From the NCBI RefSeq assembly GCF_003610295.1, contig NZ_RAPV01000001.1, forward strand, positions 3,720,001-3,784,000: a stretch of DNA of 64,000 nucleotides, given 5' to 3'. Position 1 is the stretch's first letter; each line of letters opens with the position of its first letter. The notes under the pieces were generated by a model. It did not search any database, had not been told where the DNA came from, and saw only the letters and a program-made list of their open reading frames with translations. Positions 33,564-43,734 of this stretch are shown here, piece by piece. The translations under genes and the position numbers were made by a program. The stretch is from Paraburkholderia sp. BL23I1N1 (GTDB taxonomy: Bacteria; Pseudomonadota; Gammaproteobacteria; Burkholderiales; Burkholderiaceae).

Positions 33564-35632
33564 ACGACTTATCTCAAGCCCAGCCGCTGGACGCCGTCCT
33601 GCCCGAATTCGCCGATGCGGCGCCGACTGCGCCGGACGATGCACCGGGCGCGGCGCCCGCGACCGCGCCGCAAGCGTCCACAGCCGCGCTTGACGCCTCG
33701 CCTGAGGCCCCGCTCGACGCCGCGATCACGCGCGCCACCGACGCGATCCTCGCCGCGCAGAAGCCGGACGGCCACTGGGTCTACGAACTCGAAGCCGACG
33801 CAACGATTCCTGCCGAATACGTTCTGCTGGTCCACTATCTCGGCGAAACGCCGAACGTGGAACTGGAGCAGAAGATCGGCCGCTATCTGCGTCGCATCCA
33901 GCTCGCGGACGGCGGCTGGCCGCTTTTCACCGACGGCGCGCTCGACATCAGCGCGAGCGTGAAGGCGTATTTCGCACTGAAGATGATCGGCGACTCGCCG
34001 GATGCCGAGCATATGGTCCGCGCGCGCGAAGCGATTCTGGCGAACGGCGGCGCGGAAACGGTGAACGTGTTCACACGGATTCTGCTTGCGCTGTTCGGCG
34101 TGGTGTCGTGGCGTGCCGTGCCGATGATGCCTGTCGAAATCATGCTGCTGCCGCAGTGGTTCCCGTTCCATCTGTCGAAGGTGTCGTACTGGGCGCGCAC
34201 GGTGATCGTGCCGTTGCTGGTGCTGAACGCGAAGCGGCCGGTGGCGCGCAATCCGCGCCGTGTGCGTATCGATGAGCTGTTCCGCGGCGCGCCGGTCAAT
34301 ACCGGCATGCGCGACCGGGCGCCGCATCAGCATCTCGGCTGGTTCCGCTTTTTCCGCGGCGTGGACGTGATGTTGCGCATGATCGACGGCCTGTTCCCGA
34401 AAGCGACACGCGAGCATTCGGTGCGCGAGGCGGTGCGCTTTGTCGACGAACGGCTGAATGGCGAAGACGGCCTCGGCGCGATTTTCCCGGCCATGGCCAA
34501 CTCGGTGATGATGTACGACGTGCTCGGCTATCCGGCCGATCACCCGAATCGCGCGATTGCCCGTCAGTCGATCGAAAAGCTGCTCGTTATCAAGGATGAC
34601 GAAGCATATTGCCAGCCGTGCCTGTCGCCGGTGTGGGATACCTCGCTCGTGGCGCACGCGCTGCTCGAGACCGGCGAAGCGCATGCCGAGCAAGCGGCTG
34701 AACGCGGGCTCGCGTGGCTGCGTCCGCTGCAGATTCTCGACGTGCGCGGCGACTGGATTTCACGCCGCCCGAACGTGCGTCCTGGCGGCTGGGCGTTCCA
34801 GTACAACAACGCGCATTATCCGGACGTCGACGATACGGCGGTGGTGGCAATGGCAATGGTTCGCTCGGCGGCGCTCACGCAATCGGACGTCGATCGCGAA
34901 GCCATTTCGAGGGCGCGCGAATGGGTGGTCGGCATGCAAAGCAGCGATGGCGGCTGGGGCGCGTTCGAACCGGAAAACACGCAGTACTACCTGAACAATA
35001 TTCCGTTCTCCGATCACGGCGCCTTGCTCGATCCGCCGACTGCGGACGTGTCGGGCCGTTGTCTGTCGATGCTCGCGCAACTTGGCGAATTTCCGCAGGG
35101 CAGCGAACCGGCGCAGCGCGCGTTCGACTACATGCTGAAGGAACAGGAGTCGGATGGCAGCTGGTACGGCCGCTGGGGCCTGAACTACATCTACGGCACG
35201 TGGACTGCGCTGTGTTCGCTGAACGCCGCGGGTCTGCCGCACGACGACCCGCGCATGAAGCGTGGCGCGCAGTGGCTCCTGTCGATCCAGAACGAAGACG
35301 GCGGCTGGGGCGAGGGCGGTGAGAGCTACAAGCTCGACTATCGCGGCTACGAGCGCGCACCGAGCACAGCTTCGCAAACCGCGTGGGCGCTGATGGGCCT
35401 GATGGCGGCGGGCGAGGTGAATCACGAGGCGGTGGCGCGCGGCGTCGAGTATTTGCAGCGCGAACAGCGCGAGCATGGTTTGTGGGACGAAACGCGCTTC
35501 TCGGCGACCGGTTTCCCACGCGTGTTTTATCTGCGTTATCACGGCTATCGCAAGTTCTTCCCGTTGTGGGCGCTGGCTCGCTTCCGTCATCTGAAACGCA
35601 ACGGGCTCACGCGCGTCGCGGTCGGGATGTAA
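33560..35632 (+). CDS. shc: Squalene-hopene cyclase
   Basis: The 690-residue monotopic membrane enzyme cyclises squalene to hopene/hopanol. The catalytic DxDD motif reads DVDD at residues 422-425, and several QW repeats are visible (QSSDGGWGAFE, QNEDGGWGEGG, LADGGWPLF). The first 55 residues are a Pro/Ala-rich extension. It shares ATGA with hpnE, so it is translationally coupled. Confidence 0.98.
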   Translation: MNDLSQAQPLDAVLPEFADAAPTAPDDAPGAAPATAPQASTAALDASPEAPLDAAITRATDAILAAQKPDGHWVYELEADATIPAEYVLLVHYLGETPNVELEQKIGRYLRRIQLADGGWPLFTDGALDISASVKAYFALKMIGDSPDAEHMVRAREAILANGGAETVNVFTRILLALFGVVSWRAVPMMPVEIMLLPQWFPFHLSKVSYWARTVIVPLLVLNAKRPVARNPRRVRIDELFRGAPVNTGMRDRAPHQHLGWFRFFRGVDVMLRMIDGLFPKATREHSVREAVRFVDERLNGEDGLGAIFPAMANSVMMYDVLGYPADHPNRAIARQSIEKLLVIKDDEAYCQPCLSPVWDTSLVAHALLETGEAHAEQAAERGLAWLRPLQILDVRGDWISRRPNVRPGGWAFQYNNAHYPDVDDTAVVAMAMVRSAALTQSDVDREAISRAREWVVGMQSSDGGWGAFEPENTQYYLNNIPFSDHGALLDPPTADVSGRCLSMLAQLGEFPQGSEPAQRAFDYMLKEQESDGSWYGRWGLNYIYGTWTALCSLNAAGLPHDDPRMKRGAQWLLSIQNEDGGWGEGGESYKLDYRGYERAPSTASQTAWALMGLMAAGEVNHEAVARGVEYLQREQREHGLWDETRFSATGFPRVFYLRYHGYRKFFPLWALARFRHLKRNGLTRVAVGM

Positions 35633-35635
35633 CGG

Positions 35636-36367
35636 ATGGCGCTTTCGACAATGCCGGGCGTCGATGTTGGCCGCAGCACCTTGCCGGTGATCGTGGTCAC
35701 GGGGATGGCGTTTGAGGCGCGCATTGCGCGTGGTAAGGGTGTTGAAGTGGTCTACGCGGCGCGTGCCGATTTGCTGGAGCGGGCGTTGAGTGCGGCAGTT
35801 GCGCGGGGCTGTTCCGGGATTGTTAGTTTTGGGACGGCGGGTGGGTTGGCGCCTGATCTCGAGCCCGGGGCGCTGATCGTCGCGGAGGCTGTTGAAGGGC
35901 CGTTTGGGCGGCTTGAGACGGATCGGGGGTGGGCTGATAGGCTCGCTGCCGCGCTGTCGACTGGGCCGCTTGTGGCGCGGCTGCGGCGTGGGGTGATGGC
36001 GGCTGTGACCGCGCCTTTAGTCACTTCTGAGGATAAGCGGGCGTTGCATCGGTCGACCGGGGCCCTGGCTGTGGACATGGAGTCGCATATTGCCGGGGCG
36101 ACGGCTGCCGCTCATGGTTTGCCGTTTGCCGTGTGCCGCGCGATTGTTGATCCTGCGTGGCGGACGTTGCCTTCTGCTGCTACCGCGGGGTTGCGTGACG
36201 ACGGGACCACGGCGTTGGGGCCGATTTTGCGGGAGCTGTTGCGGCAGCCGGCGCAGATCGGGGCGCTGATTCAGGTTGCGGTCGATGCGCGGGCCGCGCG
36301 GACTTCGCTGGTTCAGGCCCGGCATGCGATGGGGGTGGCGGGGGTTTTGCCGCTGGGGGGGGCTTGA
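35636..36367 (+). CDS. hpnG: Hopanoid-associated nucleoside phosphorylase HpnG
   Basis: The 243-residue protein belongs to the nucleoside phosphorylase/MTAN fold, with GIVSFGTAGGLAPDLEPG and the substrate-binding VDMESH. HpnG removes adenine from adenosylhopane, giving the ribosyl intermediate of bacteriohopanetetrol. It begins 3 bp after shc. Codon use in the second half is less GC-biased at some third positions than its neighbours. Confidence 0.92.
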   Translation: MALSTMPGVDVGRSTLPVIVVTGMAFEARIARGKGVEVVYAARADLLERALSAAVARGCSGIVSFGTAGGLAPDLEPGALIVAEAVEGPFGRLETDRGWADRLAAALSTGPLVARLRRGVMAAVTAPLVTSEDKRALHRSTGALAVDMESHIAGATAAAHGLPFAVCRAIVDPAWRTLPSAATAGLRDDGTTALGPILRELLRQPAQIGALIQVAVDARAARTSLVQARHAMGVAGVLPLGGA

Positions 36368-36780
36368 GCGTTTTGGCCTTTCCTTGAATTCTTAGTGGTT
36401 TATTAGCGTTGCCCCTGTGCGGGGCGGCACTTACTTTCTTTGCCGCCGCAAAGAAAGATAAGCAAAGAAAGCGGCTTCACACCGCTAGCTCATAAGCGGG
36501 GCACCCGCGCAGCCACGGTAGTGGTGCATCTGGAATCTGTGTTCTCGCACATTCGGCGTCAGTGACACAGCAGTCATTCTTCCGGCGGCGCTGCGCGCGC
36601 CGACGCCTACCTCATAGAACCATCTGTTCGGTTTTGCGCGCGAGCCTCACTCGATGCCGCGGCTCGCCGTTGCATTCCCAACGTTTCTGCTTTGCATCAG
36701 CGCTTCATTCGAAGTGCGAATTCACACCTGCATACGCCGCCCGGCACGCTGTGGGCGCCGGGGCACGTGACTTCAATCCC
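36368..36780. other. Convergent intergenic region
   Basis: About 410 bp lie between hpnG and the mlaA-like gene. The left part holds the dispersed hairpin repeat. The rest has open frames without start signals or family resemblance. Confidence 0.6.
36399..36500. repeat. Dispersed intergenic hairpin repeat of Paraburkholderia type
   Basis: The segment contains CTTACTTTCTTTGC (36430-36443) and GCAAAGAAAGATAAG (36448-36462), a near-perfect hairpin, with flanks GTTGCCCCTGTGCGGGGCGG and AAAGCGGC. I recognise this as a repeated intergenic element in Paraburkholderia genomes. It could act as a terminator for hpnG or a bidirectional insulator. Confidence 0.65.
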
Positions 36781-37755
36781 TTATTGCGGTGCCGGTGCGG
36801 CTTCCTGCGGTTTCTTATCCGTCGGCGCGGTTGTCACTACGCCCGACGCGGCAGCGGGTGCCGCCGCGGGGGCGCTCGGCGTCTCGCCTGGATCGGTGTA
36901 GTCCGGGACGCCCGCCGGAGCGCCTGTGGCGCTTCCTGAGGCTGCGGTCGGGGCGTCCGCCGCGTCGCCGGGGTCCGCGTAATTCGGCAAGCCTGCCGCC
37001 GCGCCCGAAGCACCCTTGGCGGGCGCAGCCGCGCCGGAGTCGCTCTGGTCGTCGTAGTTGGGGAGAGGCGTGGCGTTGTCGCCCGCGCCGCGCAGACGCG
37101 CTTTACGCTGCTGGGTATAAGCGTCGCGAACGAATGAATACTTGTCCAGCGCGGCTTGGTCCAGCAAGCTGGATGCGCCCAGCAAGTCGGAACGCACACT
37201 CACGAATTGCAGCACGTACAGCGGATTGCGAACCGCCGGCTCAATGTAGTTCAATGGGTTGAACTTCACGTCCACCACCAGCCCCATGCTGTCACGCACC
37301 GTGCTCGGGCCGAAGAGCGGCAAGACAAGGTAAGGGCCCGACGGGACGCCCCAGTGGCCCAGCGTCAAACCGAAATCCTGGTGGTGCTTCGGCAGACCAG
37401 CCAGCGTCGCCCAGTCGAGCAGGCCGCCAAGTCCAAAGGTCGAGTTGAACGCGAAGCGCACGAGGTCTTCGGTCGCATCCGTGATCTTCAGCTGCAACAG
37501 GTTGTTGGCGGCGTTGGTCAGGTCGCCCAGATTCGAGAAGAAGTTGCTCACCGCCGTGCGCAACGGTTGCGGTGTCACCTTTTGATAACCCTTGGCGACC
37601 GGAATGGCGACGAAGCGATCCACGCCGTCATTGATTTTGAAAATCACGCGGTTCGCCGGCTCGAACGGGTCGCCCGGTTTGCGGTCGGGGCCAGTCGCGC
37701 AGCCCGAGATCAGACCGGTAGCGGCCAGCGCCAGCACGGTGGTTCGCAGCTTCAT
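36781..37755 (-). CDS. mlaA: MlaA (VacJ) family lipoprotein with repetitive tail
   Basis: The 324-residue protein starts with a lipoprotein signal (LAATGLISGCATG, lipobox Cys at about 19) and a MlaA domain to about residue 235 (DPFEPANRVIFKINDGVDRF, DFGLTLGHWGV). MlaA removes phospholipids from the outer leaflet of the outer membrane. A Pro/Ala-rich tail of about 90 residues holds three PxYxD units. The gene follows hpnN by 2 bp, so it belongs to hopanoid or lipid transport. A larger MlaA system is not seen here, apart from hpnM. Confidence 0.9.
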   Translation of the reverse strand: MKLRTTVLALAATGLISGCATGPDRKPGDPFEPANRVIFKINDGVDRFVAIPVAKGYQKVTPQPLRTAVSNFFSNLGDLTNAANNLLQLKITDATEDLVRFAFNSTFGLGGLLDWATLAGLPKHHQDFGLTLGHWGVPSGPYLVLPLFGPSTVRDSMGLVVDVKFNPLNYIEPAVRNPLYVLQFVSVRSDLLGASSLLDQAALDKYSFVRDAYTQQRKARLRGAGDNATPLPNYDDQSDSGAAAPAKGASGAAAGLPNYADPGDAADAPTAASGSATGAPAGVPDYTDPGETPSAPAAAPAAASGVVTTAPTDKKPQEAAPAPQ

Positions 37756-37757
37756 AC

Positions 37758-40374
37758 TTATATTCCTTTGTGCTTCGCGCGACGTTGGCGCGGCTTGCCC
37801 ATCAGTACCGGTTGGAACACCACCGCGCCGATCAGCGTGCAAAACAACGAAAGTGCCAGCAAGCGTCCCATGCTCGACGTACCCGGATGGTGCGACAGCC
37901 AGAGGCTGCCGAACGCCGTCGCCGTGGTCGCCGCGCTGAACAACACGGCATGCGTGAGGCTCGACTGCAAAAGGCCGGTCTGCCCGTTGCGCCACGCCAT
38001 CACGAAGTAAATCTTGAATGCTACCCCGACGCCCAACATCAGGGGCAACGCAATGATGTTCGCGAAGTTCAGCGGCATGTCGAACACCACACACAACTCC
38101 AACGTCACCAGCGCCGACACCAGCAGCGGAACCAGGGTGCGCAACATGTCGCTGAGCCGCCGCAGCGCAATCCACAGCAGGATTGCAATCGACAGCAACG
38201 CGTAGCCGGCGGCCTGCAGGAACGCCTTGATGATCGTGTCCGCGGAATTCAGGATCGAAATCGGCCCGCCGATCGCGCCCGGTTCCGCTTTCTTCACCGA
38301 GTGGATGAAGCGGGCGAGCATGGCGTCGTCGTTCGGATCGGTGCCGGGTTTTACCTTCGGCGCGATGTCGACGAGCGCGCGGCCGTCCTTCGAGACCCAG
38401 CTCTTGGATATCTCCTTAGGCAGGTTGTCGCGCGTAATCTCGGTCGGCTGCAACAGATCCGCCAGTTGCTTCAGCGCGATGCGCAGCGGCTCGGACATCG
38501 CCGTTTCGGCGCGGTCGCGCGTGGCGGCGTCGGCGGCGGCCAGCTTTTGCAGCGTCGCGGACAAATGTTTGGCTTCCGCGGCGCCCGGGCCCGGGTGGTC
38601 GTCGGCGGCGAGCGAGAGTTGATTCGACGCGCGCTTCAACGCGGCGACGCGCACCGCGTCAGTAGCCTGAGGCGCGGGTTGCTGCTGCAGCGCGGGCAGG
38701 AGTTGCTGTGCCGCGCTTGCAATCAACATCAGCTTTTGCTGTTGCTCGGTCGGAACGAAGGTGTCCAGCGTGGTCACGCGGCCCACTTCCGGCAATGCGC
38801 GCAGGCGTGCGGCCTTCTGATCCGCGTCGGCAAGCGTGGGCGCCAGCACACTCACGTTGTTGACCGCCGCTTCCGGCGAATCCTTCAGCGACAGCAGCGT
38901 CGCCATCGATTCCGTATGCGGATCCTTCAGATGCAGCGGGTTGAAGTCGAAACGCAAATGCGTGAGCAACGGCGCCGCGCCGATCACGACGATGAGCGTT
39001 CCGATCAGCACGGGCCGGCGGTGATGATCGAGGAAATCGTCGACGGGGGCGAGTTGCTTGAAGCCGGGCGAAACGGGCTCGACCGGCGGGTTGAAGACCT
39101 TCAGCAGCGCCGGCAGCAGCGTCATGTTGGTGAAGTACGCAACGAACATGCCGACGCCGGCGATCTCGCCCAATTCCGACACGCCACGGTAAGCCGTCGG
39201 CAGGAACGAGAAGAAGCTCAGCGCGACCGCCACGGCAGCAAGCGTCAGCGGTACGCCGATGCTGTGCGCGGTATGCATGAGGGCGGCGGAAAGACGGTTG
39301 TCGCGATTGCGCTCCTCGCGATACTTGACGCCGAACTGAACGCCGAAATCGACCCCGAGTCCGACGAACAGCACCATGAAGGCGACCGAAATCATATTGA
39401 GCGCGCCGACGAGCATCAGGCCGAGCGCCGCGGTGATCGCGAGCCCGACGAACAGCGTGATGAACACGGCGACGATCATGCGGCCCGAACGCAGCGCCAG
39501 CCACAGAATGATCAGCACGACGATGAAGGTGCCAATGCCGTTGAGGGCGGCGCCGTCCTGGACCGATGCGAATTCCCTCGTCCGCGAGAGGCTGTTCTCC
39601 GGTCAGGCGGACCGTTGCGCCATAGCGCGTATCGAGGTGCAGCGAGGCAGCGGTGCCGCGGATCGCTTTCGACGCACTCGCGCCCGGCTCCAGCGCGTCG
39701 TAGTTCACGACCGGCTGCACCATGACGAAGGCGCGCGCCGGCTCCGTGGCGGCGCTCTTATCGACCAGCACGCGCCACGAGAACGCCGCCGGCTGTCCAG
39801 CCAGCACGCGATCGAGCGTGGTCGCGCTTTGCGAGAGCAAATGACTCATGTCGGCCAGCTTCACCTGACCCAGTTGCAGCGGCAGCAACAGGCTCGTGGT
39901 GAGCGTGCCGGCGAGGCCGGAGAGGCTCGGGTCGTGCGCGAGGGCGTTGACGAGCGGGCGTGACTGAACGAGTTGCGAAGTGGTCGAGAGAACCTCGTCG
40001 ATTGACGGGAACAACAGACCATTGTGTTCGAAGAACGGGCCGCCGGCGGGCTGCGACACCGCGACGAATTCCTTCGGATCGGCTTTGAGCGCGGCCGTCA
40101 GCGCATTGGCGGCGGCATCGGCAAACTCCGGCGCGCGGGCTTCGACCACCACCAGCACGGTTTGACCGCGATCGGGGAAGGCCGCGTCCATGGCATTTTC
40201 GAGCGACGACCATTGCTTGTCGGTCTCGACAAGACGGCTGATATCCGTGTTGATCTTGAAGTTATAGGCGACGTAGAAGCTGCTCAATACGGCGAGCACG
40301 AGAGACAGGGCGATGATCCGTGACGGATGACGCACCGAATAGGCGACGAGACGGACAATAGATGACTTCAGCAT
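37758..40374 (-). pseudogene. hpnN: Hopanoid transporter HpnN (RND family), frameshifted in this sequence
   Basis: Two frames together encode a RND/MMPL transporter of about 871 residues. The first begins [19 protein letters not shown] with a membrane segment and a large periplasmic domain, and breaks after TGEQPLADE near 39582. There, GGG where GG is expected shifts the frame; dropping one G gives [16 protein letters not shown] and leads into the transmembrane block ([11 protein letters not shown]). The second frame holds the rest, including a second large periplasmic loop. HpnN moves hopanoids from inner to outer membrane. It is coupled to mlaA and may be functional if the indel is an error. 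Confidence 0.9.
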
Positions 40375-40587
40375 GTAGGCGGAGGTGGCCTTATCACGGA
40401 CGGTGTTTTTGACGAAAGTGCACAAGTATACAGAGCCGGAGCGACTCGGCTCCACTTCGGTAGCAAGGCCGGCTCCCGGGCGGCGCGGTGGGGGGCGGGA
40501 ACGCAATATCGGTATACTGGTCTATCCTGCTTGCGCTGCGGGCTTGCGAGCCTGCCGGCGCTTACTTCTTGGGGTTTAGGCGAGCGT

Positions 40588-41193
40588 ATGAAACGTTATC
40601 TTTCTGCTTTTCTGGCTGCGGCCGTGGTCTCCACTGCGGCCTATGCGCAAAGCGCGCCCGATGCGGTGGTGAAGAGTGCTGTCGAAGGCACCGTTGCCGC
40701 AATGAAGGCCGATCCGCAGGCACGCGGCGGCGATATGGCGAAGATTACCGACCTGGTTCAAACGCGATTCGTGCCGGCTACCGATTTCCAGCGGACCACG
40801 CGGATCGCGGTGGGAAAGGCATGGAGCACGGCAACCCCTGAGCAGCAGAAGCAGTTATATGACCAGTTCACGCTGCTGCTGGTACGCACCTACGCCGCAT
40901 CGCTTTCGCAGTTGCGGGATCAGGACGTGAAGTTCAAGTTTCTGCCCGTCAATGTCGCGGCCGGCTCCAAGGACCTGGTTGTGCAGTCGCACGTGATCAG
41001 CAATGGCGGCGACGATGCCATCGATTACCGGATGACCAAGGGCGCCAACGGCTGGAAGATTTACGACATCAACATGATGGGTGCCTGGCTGATTCAGGTT
41101 TATCAGACGCAGTTTGCCGATCAGATTTCCAAAGGCGGCATTGATGGCCTGATCAAGTTCCTGACTGCGCACAACGCACGAAGCGCGGGCTGA
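40588..41193 (+). CDS. hpnM: Hopanoid-associated MlaC/Ttg2-like periplasmic protein HpnM
   Basis: The 201-residue protein has a signal peptide (cleavage near AYA at 19) and a MlaC/Ttg2D domain (VQTRFVPATDFQRTTRIAVGKAW, later YDINMMGAWLIQVYQTQF). Such proteins carry lipids across the periplasm. It is divergent from hpnN and followed by a shared terminator with hpnH. Confidence 0.92.
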   Translation: MKRYLSAFLAAAVVSTAAYAQSAPDAVVKSAVEGTVAAMKADPQARGGDMAKITDLVQTRFVPATDFQRTTRIAVGKAWSTATPEQQKQLYDQFTLLLVRTYAASLSQLRDQDVKFKFLPVNVAAGSKDLVVQSHVISNGGDDAIDYRMTKGANGWKIYDINMMGAWLIQVYQTQFADQISKGGIDGLIKFLTAHNARSAG

Positions 41194-41207
41194 GTTCACG
41201 CAAAAAG

Positions 41208-41246
41208 AAAAAGCGCGGTGGCAATCAGGCCACCGCGCTTTTTTTA
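41208..41246. terminator. Bidirectional terminator between hpnM and hpnH
   Basis: GCGCGGTGGC (41213-41222) and GCCACCGCGC (41229-41238) form a perfect stem flanked by AAAAA and a run of T, ending two convergent genes. Confidence 0.95.
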
Positions 41247-41261
41247 TGCTTCAAAAACAGC

Positions 41262-42422
41262 TTAGTGCGCGGAAGCGGAAGCCGCCGTTTGCACCTTCTT
41301 GCCCGTACCCGCGCGACCAATTTCTTCGAGCTTGATCTCGACGTGCCGCGAGAACACGTACTCGGCAGGACGTTGCTTATCCAAAGCAATATCCTTGACG
41401 AAAGCACCGGAAGTTTTCGGGCCACGCAGGCTAACCTTCAACGCCTTCAACGGATGCGCCACCGTATCCATCACGGCAGTCGCTTCGAAGCCGCAGTGCA
41501 CCATGCAGTCCGCACACTTCTCATAGTTGCCCGTACCGTACTTTTCCCACTCCGTGGTTTCCATCAGTTCCTTGAAGGTCTTTACGTAACCTTCGCCGAC
41601 CAGATAGCACGGCTTCTGCCAGCCGAACACGGTACGCGCCGGGTTGCCCCAGGGCGTGCACTCATACGTCTGATTGCCGGCCAGGAAGTCGAGGAACATG
41701 CCCGACTGGCTGAACGACCAGTTCTTGCCGTTGTTGCCGCGCTTGAAAATCTCGCGGAACAGCTGCTTGGTCTTGTCGCGGTTCAGGAAGTGCTGCTGAT
41801 CCGGCGCGCGCTCATAGGCGTAACCCGGCGAGACGGTGATGCCGTCCACACCCATCGGCCCGAGCGTATCGAAGAACGCGGCCACGCGTTCCGGCACGGC
41901 GTCGTTGAACAGCGTGCAGTTGATGTTCACGCGGAAACCACGGCGCTTCGCTTCCTTGATGGCGGCGACAGCCTTGTCGTACACGCCTTCCTGCGACACC
42001 GAGTGATCGTGCGCCTGCTGGTCGCCGTCCAGGTGAACCGACCAGACGAAGTACGGATTCGGCTCGTAGTCGTCCATCTTCTTTTCCATCAGCAACGCAT
42101 TCGTGCACAGGTACACGAACTTCTTGCGCGCGATGATGCCCTTCACGATCTGCGGCATTTCCTTGTGCAGGAGCGGCTCGCCGCCTGCGATTGAGACAAC
42201 CGGTGCGCCGCATTCGTCGACTGCGCCAAGGCATTCTTCGAGCGACAGGCGCTGATTCAGGATGGGATCCGGATAATCGATCTTGCCGCAGCCATTGCAG
42301 GCAAGATTGCAGCGGAACAGCGGCTCCAGCATCAATGCGAGCGGGTAGCGTTTGTTGCCAGAGAGATGCTGACGCATGATGTAAGCGCCGACCCGGACTT
42401 TCTGTAGCAGCGGAATAGACAA
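41262..42422 (-). CDS. hpnH: Radical SAM adenosyl-hopene transferase HpnH
   Basis: The 386-residue radical SAM enzyme has the cluster motif CNLACNGC (CxxxCxxC, residues about 39-46) and a GGEPLLH segment. HpnH adds the 5'-deoxyadenosyl group to hopene, giving adenosylhopane, the first step to extended hopanoids. It begins 10 bp after ispH, so both are in one operon. Confidence 0.97.
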   Translation of the reverse strand: MSIPLLQKVRVGAYIMRQHLSGNKRYPLALMLEPLFRCNLACNGCGKIDYPDPILNQRLSLEECLGAVDECGAPVVSIAGGEPLLHKEMPQIVKGIIARKKFVYLCTNALLMEKKMDDYEPNPYFVWSVHLDGDQQAHDHSVSQEGVYDKAVAAIKEAKRRGFRVNINCTLFNDAVPERVAAFFDTLGPMGVDGITVSPGYAYERAPDQQHFLNRDKTKQLFREIFKRGNNGKNWSFSQSGMFLDFLAGNQTYECTPWGNPARTVFGWQKPCYLVGEGYVKTFKELMETTEWEKYGTGNYEKCADCMVHCGFEATAVMDTVAHPLKALKVSLRGPKTSGAFVKDIALDKQRPAEYVFSRHVEIKLEEIGRAGTGKKVQTAASASAH

Positions 42423-42432
42423 GACGTCCTCC

Positions 42433-43377
42433 TTAAACTTCGCGTGCAGCGAGTGGTTGCATCAGTTTCGATGGCAACTTGAATTCGACTTTTTCTTCAC
42501 GGCCCGCCATCGTCGTGACATCGACGGGCCCCAATGCGCGCAGCGCATCGATTACGTTCTTCACCATCTCTTCCGGCGCCGAAGCACCGGCCGTGATGCC
42601 GACAGTCTGCACGTTGGCAAACCACTCCGGCTTCACTTCCGAACCGTCGGCGACGAGATAACTCGCCACGCCGCTTTCGCTGCCAATCTCGCGCAGCCGG
42701 TTCGAGTTCGAACTATTGGTTGCGCCCACTACCAGCAGCACCTCGACTTCTTTGCTCAGCTCGCGCACTGCCGCCTGGCGGTTTTGCGTGGCGTAGCAGA
42801 TGTCGCGCGTGTCGGGACCGACGATGTCGGTGAAACGGCGCAGCAAAGCGTCGATGATGCCACGGGTGTCGTCGACCGATAGCGTGGTTTGCGTGACGTA
42901 CGCAAGCGGCGTATCGAGCGGCAGGTCCAGATGCGCGACTTCGGCCTCGCTCTGCACCAGCAGCACCTTGCCCGGAATCTGACCGATCGTGCCTTCCACT
43001 TCCGGATGGCCCGCGTGGCCGATCAGGATCAGGGTGCGGCCGGCCGCCACATATTGGCGCCCTTGCACGTGAACCTTGGTCACGAGCGGGCAGGTCGCGT
43101 CGAGCACGTCGAGGCCACGTTGCTCCGCGTCACGCTCGACCGTCTGCGCGACACCGTGCGCGCTGAAAATCGCCACGGCGCCCTGCGGCACCTCGTCGAG
43201 TTCTTCAACAAAGCGCGCGCCCTTCTGGCGCAAGTTGTCCACCACGTGGCGATTGTGAACGATCTCGTGGCGAACATACACGGGCGCGCCGTGTTGCTGT
43301 AACGCGCGATCGACAATCTCGATTGCACGAACAACACCCGCACAAAAGCCGCGGGGCTGAGCAAGGATGACTCGCAT
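42433..43377 (-). CDS. ispH: 4-hydroxy-3-methylbut-2-enyl diphosphate reductase
   Basis: The 314-residue iron-sulfur enzyme yields IPP and DMAPP in the MEP pathway. The N-terminus [20 protein letters not shown] and the motif NSSNSNRL are typical, with the three cluster cysteines near residues 12, 96 and 197. I use the family start; the frame extends 23 codons further upstream. Coupling with hpnH suggests a copy dedicated to hopanoid precursor supply. A second ispH elsewhere in the genome is likely. Confidence 0.96.
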   Translation of the reverse strand: MRVILAQPRGFCAGVVRAIEIVDRALQQHGAPVYVRHEIVHNRHVVDNLRQKGARFVEELDEVPQGAVAIFSAHGVAQTVERDAEQRGLDVLDATCPLVTKVHVQGRQYVAAGRTLILIGHAGHPEVEGTIGQIPGKVLLVQSEAEVAHLDLPLDTPLAYVTQTTLSVDDTRGIIDALLRRFTDIVGPDTRDICYATQNRQAAVRELSKEVEVLLVVGATNSSNSNRLREIGSESGVASYLVADGSEVKPEWFANVQTVGITAGASAPEEMVKNVIDALRALGPVDVTTMAGREEKVEFKLPSKLMQPLAAREV

Positions 43378-43734
43378 AAATTGGCGAACTCCGACTGACG
43401 CGGATTTCGAAGAAGTCGGTAAATATGACTTTATCGCCGCGACCATCTATTTAGTTGACGTCTTGAGCCCCGGCGACAAGCCGGTACAGCAAAACCAAAC
43501 GCGCATTCTAACGCTATCAGCCCGGCTTTGCTCTGGTGCCCCGTCAAGGTGTTGGGACAGCGCCGCGCCGTGGGCTTGCCGCCCGGCGGCGTGTCCCTGC
43601 GCAGATGGCAATGATTACACGCTGCGCCGGTCTGGCGGAACCCTTAAACTACGTGGTCCTGCGGCGCGCGTGTGCGCGTCACATTACAGAATGGTTTCGA
43701 CACTCGCTGGATGTTCACTCGAGGGTAATGCTTA
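43378..43734. other. Divergent promoter region ispH / hpnB
   Basis: The 357-bp gap must contain promoters for both operons. I see no clear operator, RNA or reading frame. Confidence 0.5.

Noticed and set aside
36562-36939. 125-residue Arg/Cys-rich plus-strand frame after hpnG
   Set aside because: It runs into the antisense of the mlaA-like gene and has shadow-type composition.
37770-39725. 651-residue plus-strand open frame rich in Arg, Gln and His
   Set aside because: It is antisense to hpnN and has the composition of a shadow frame.
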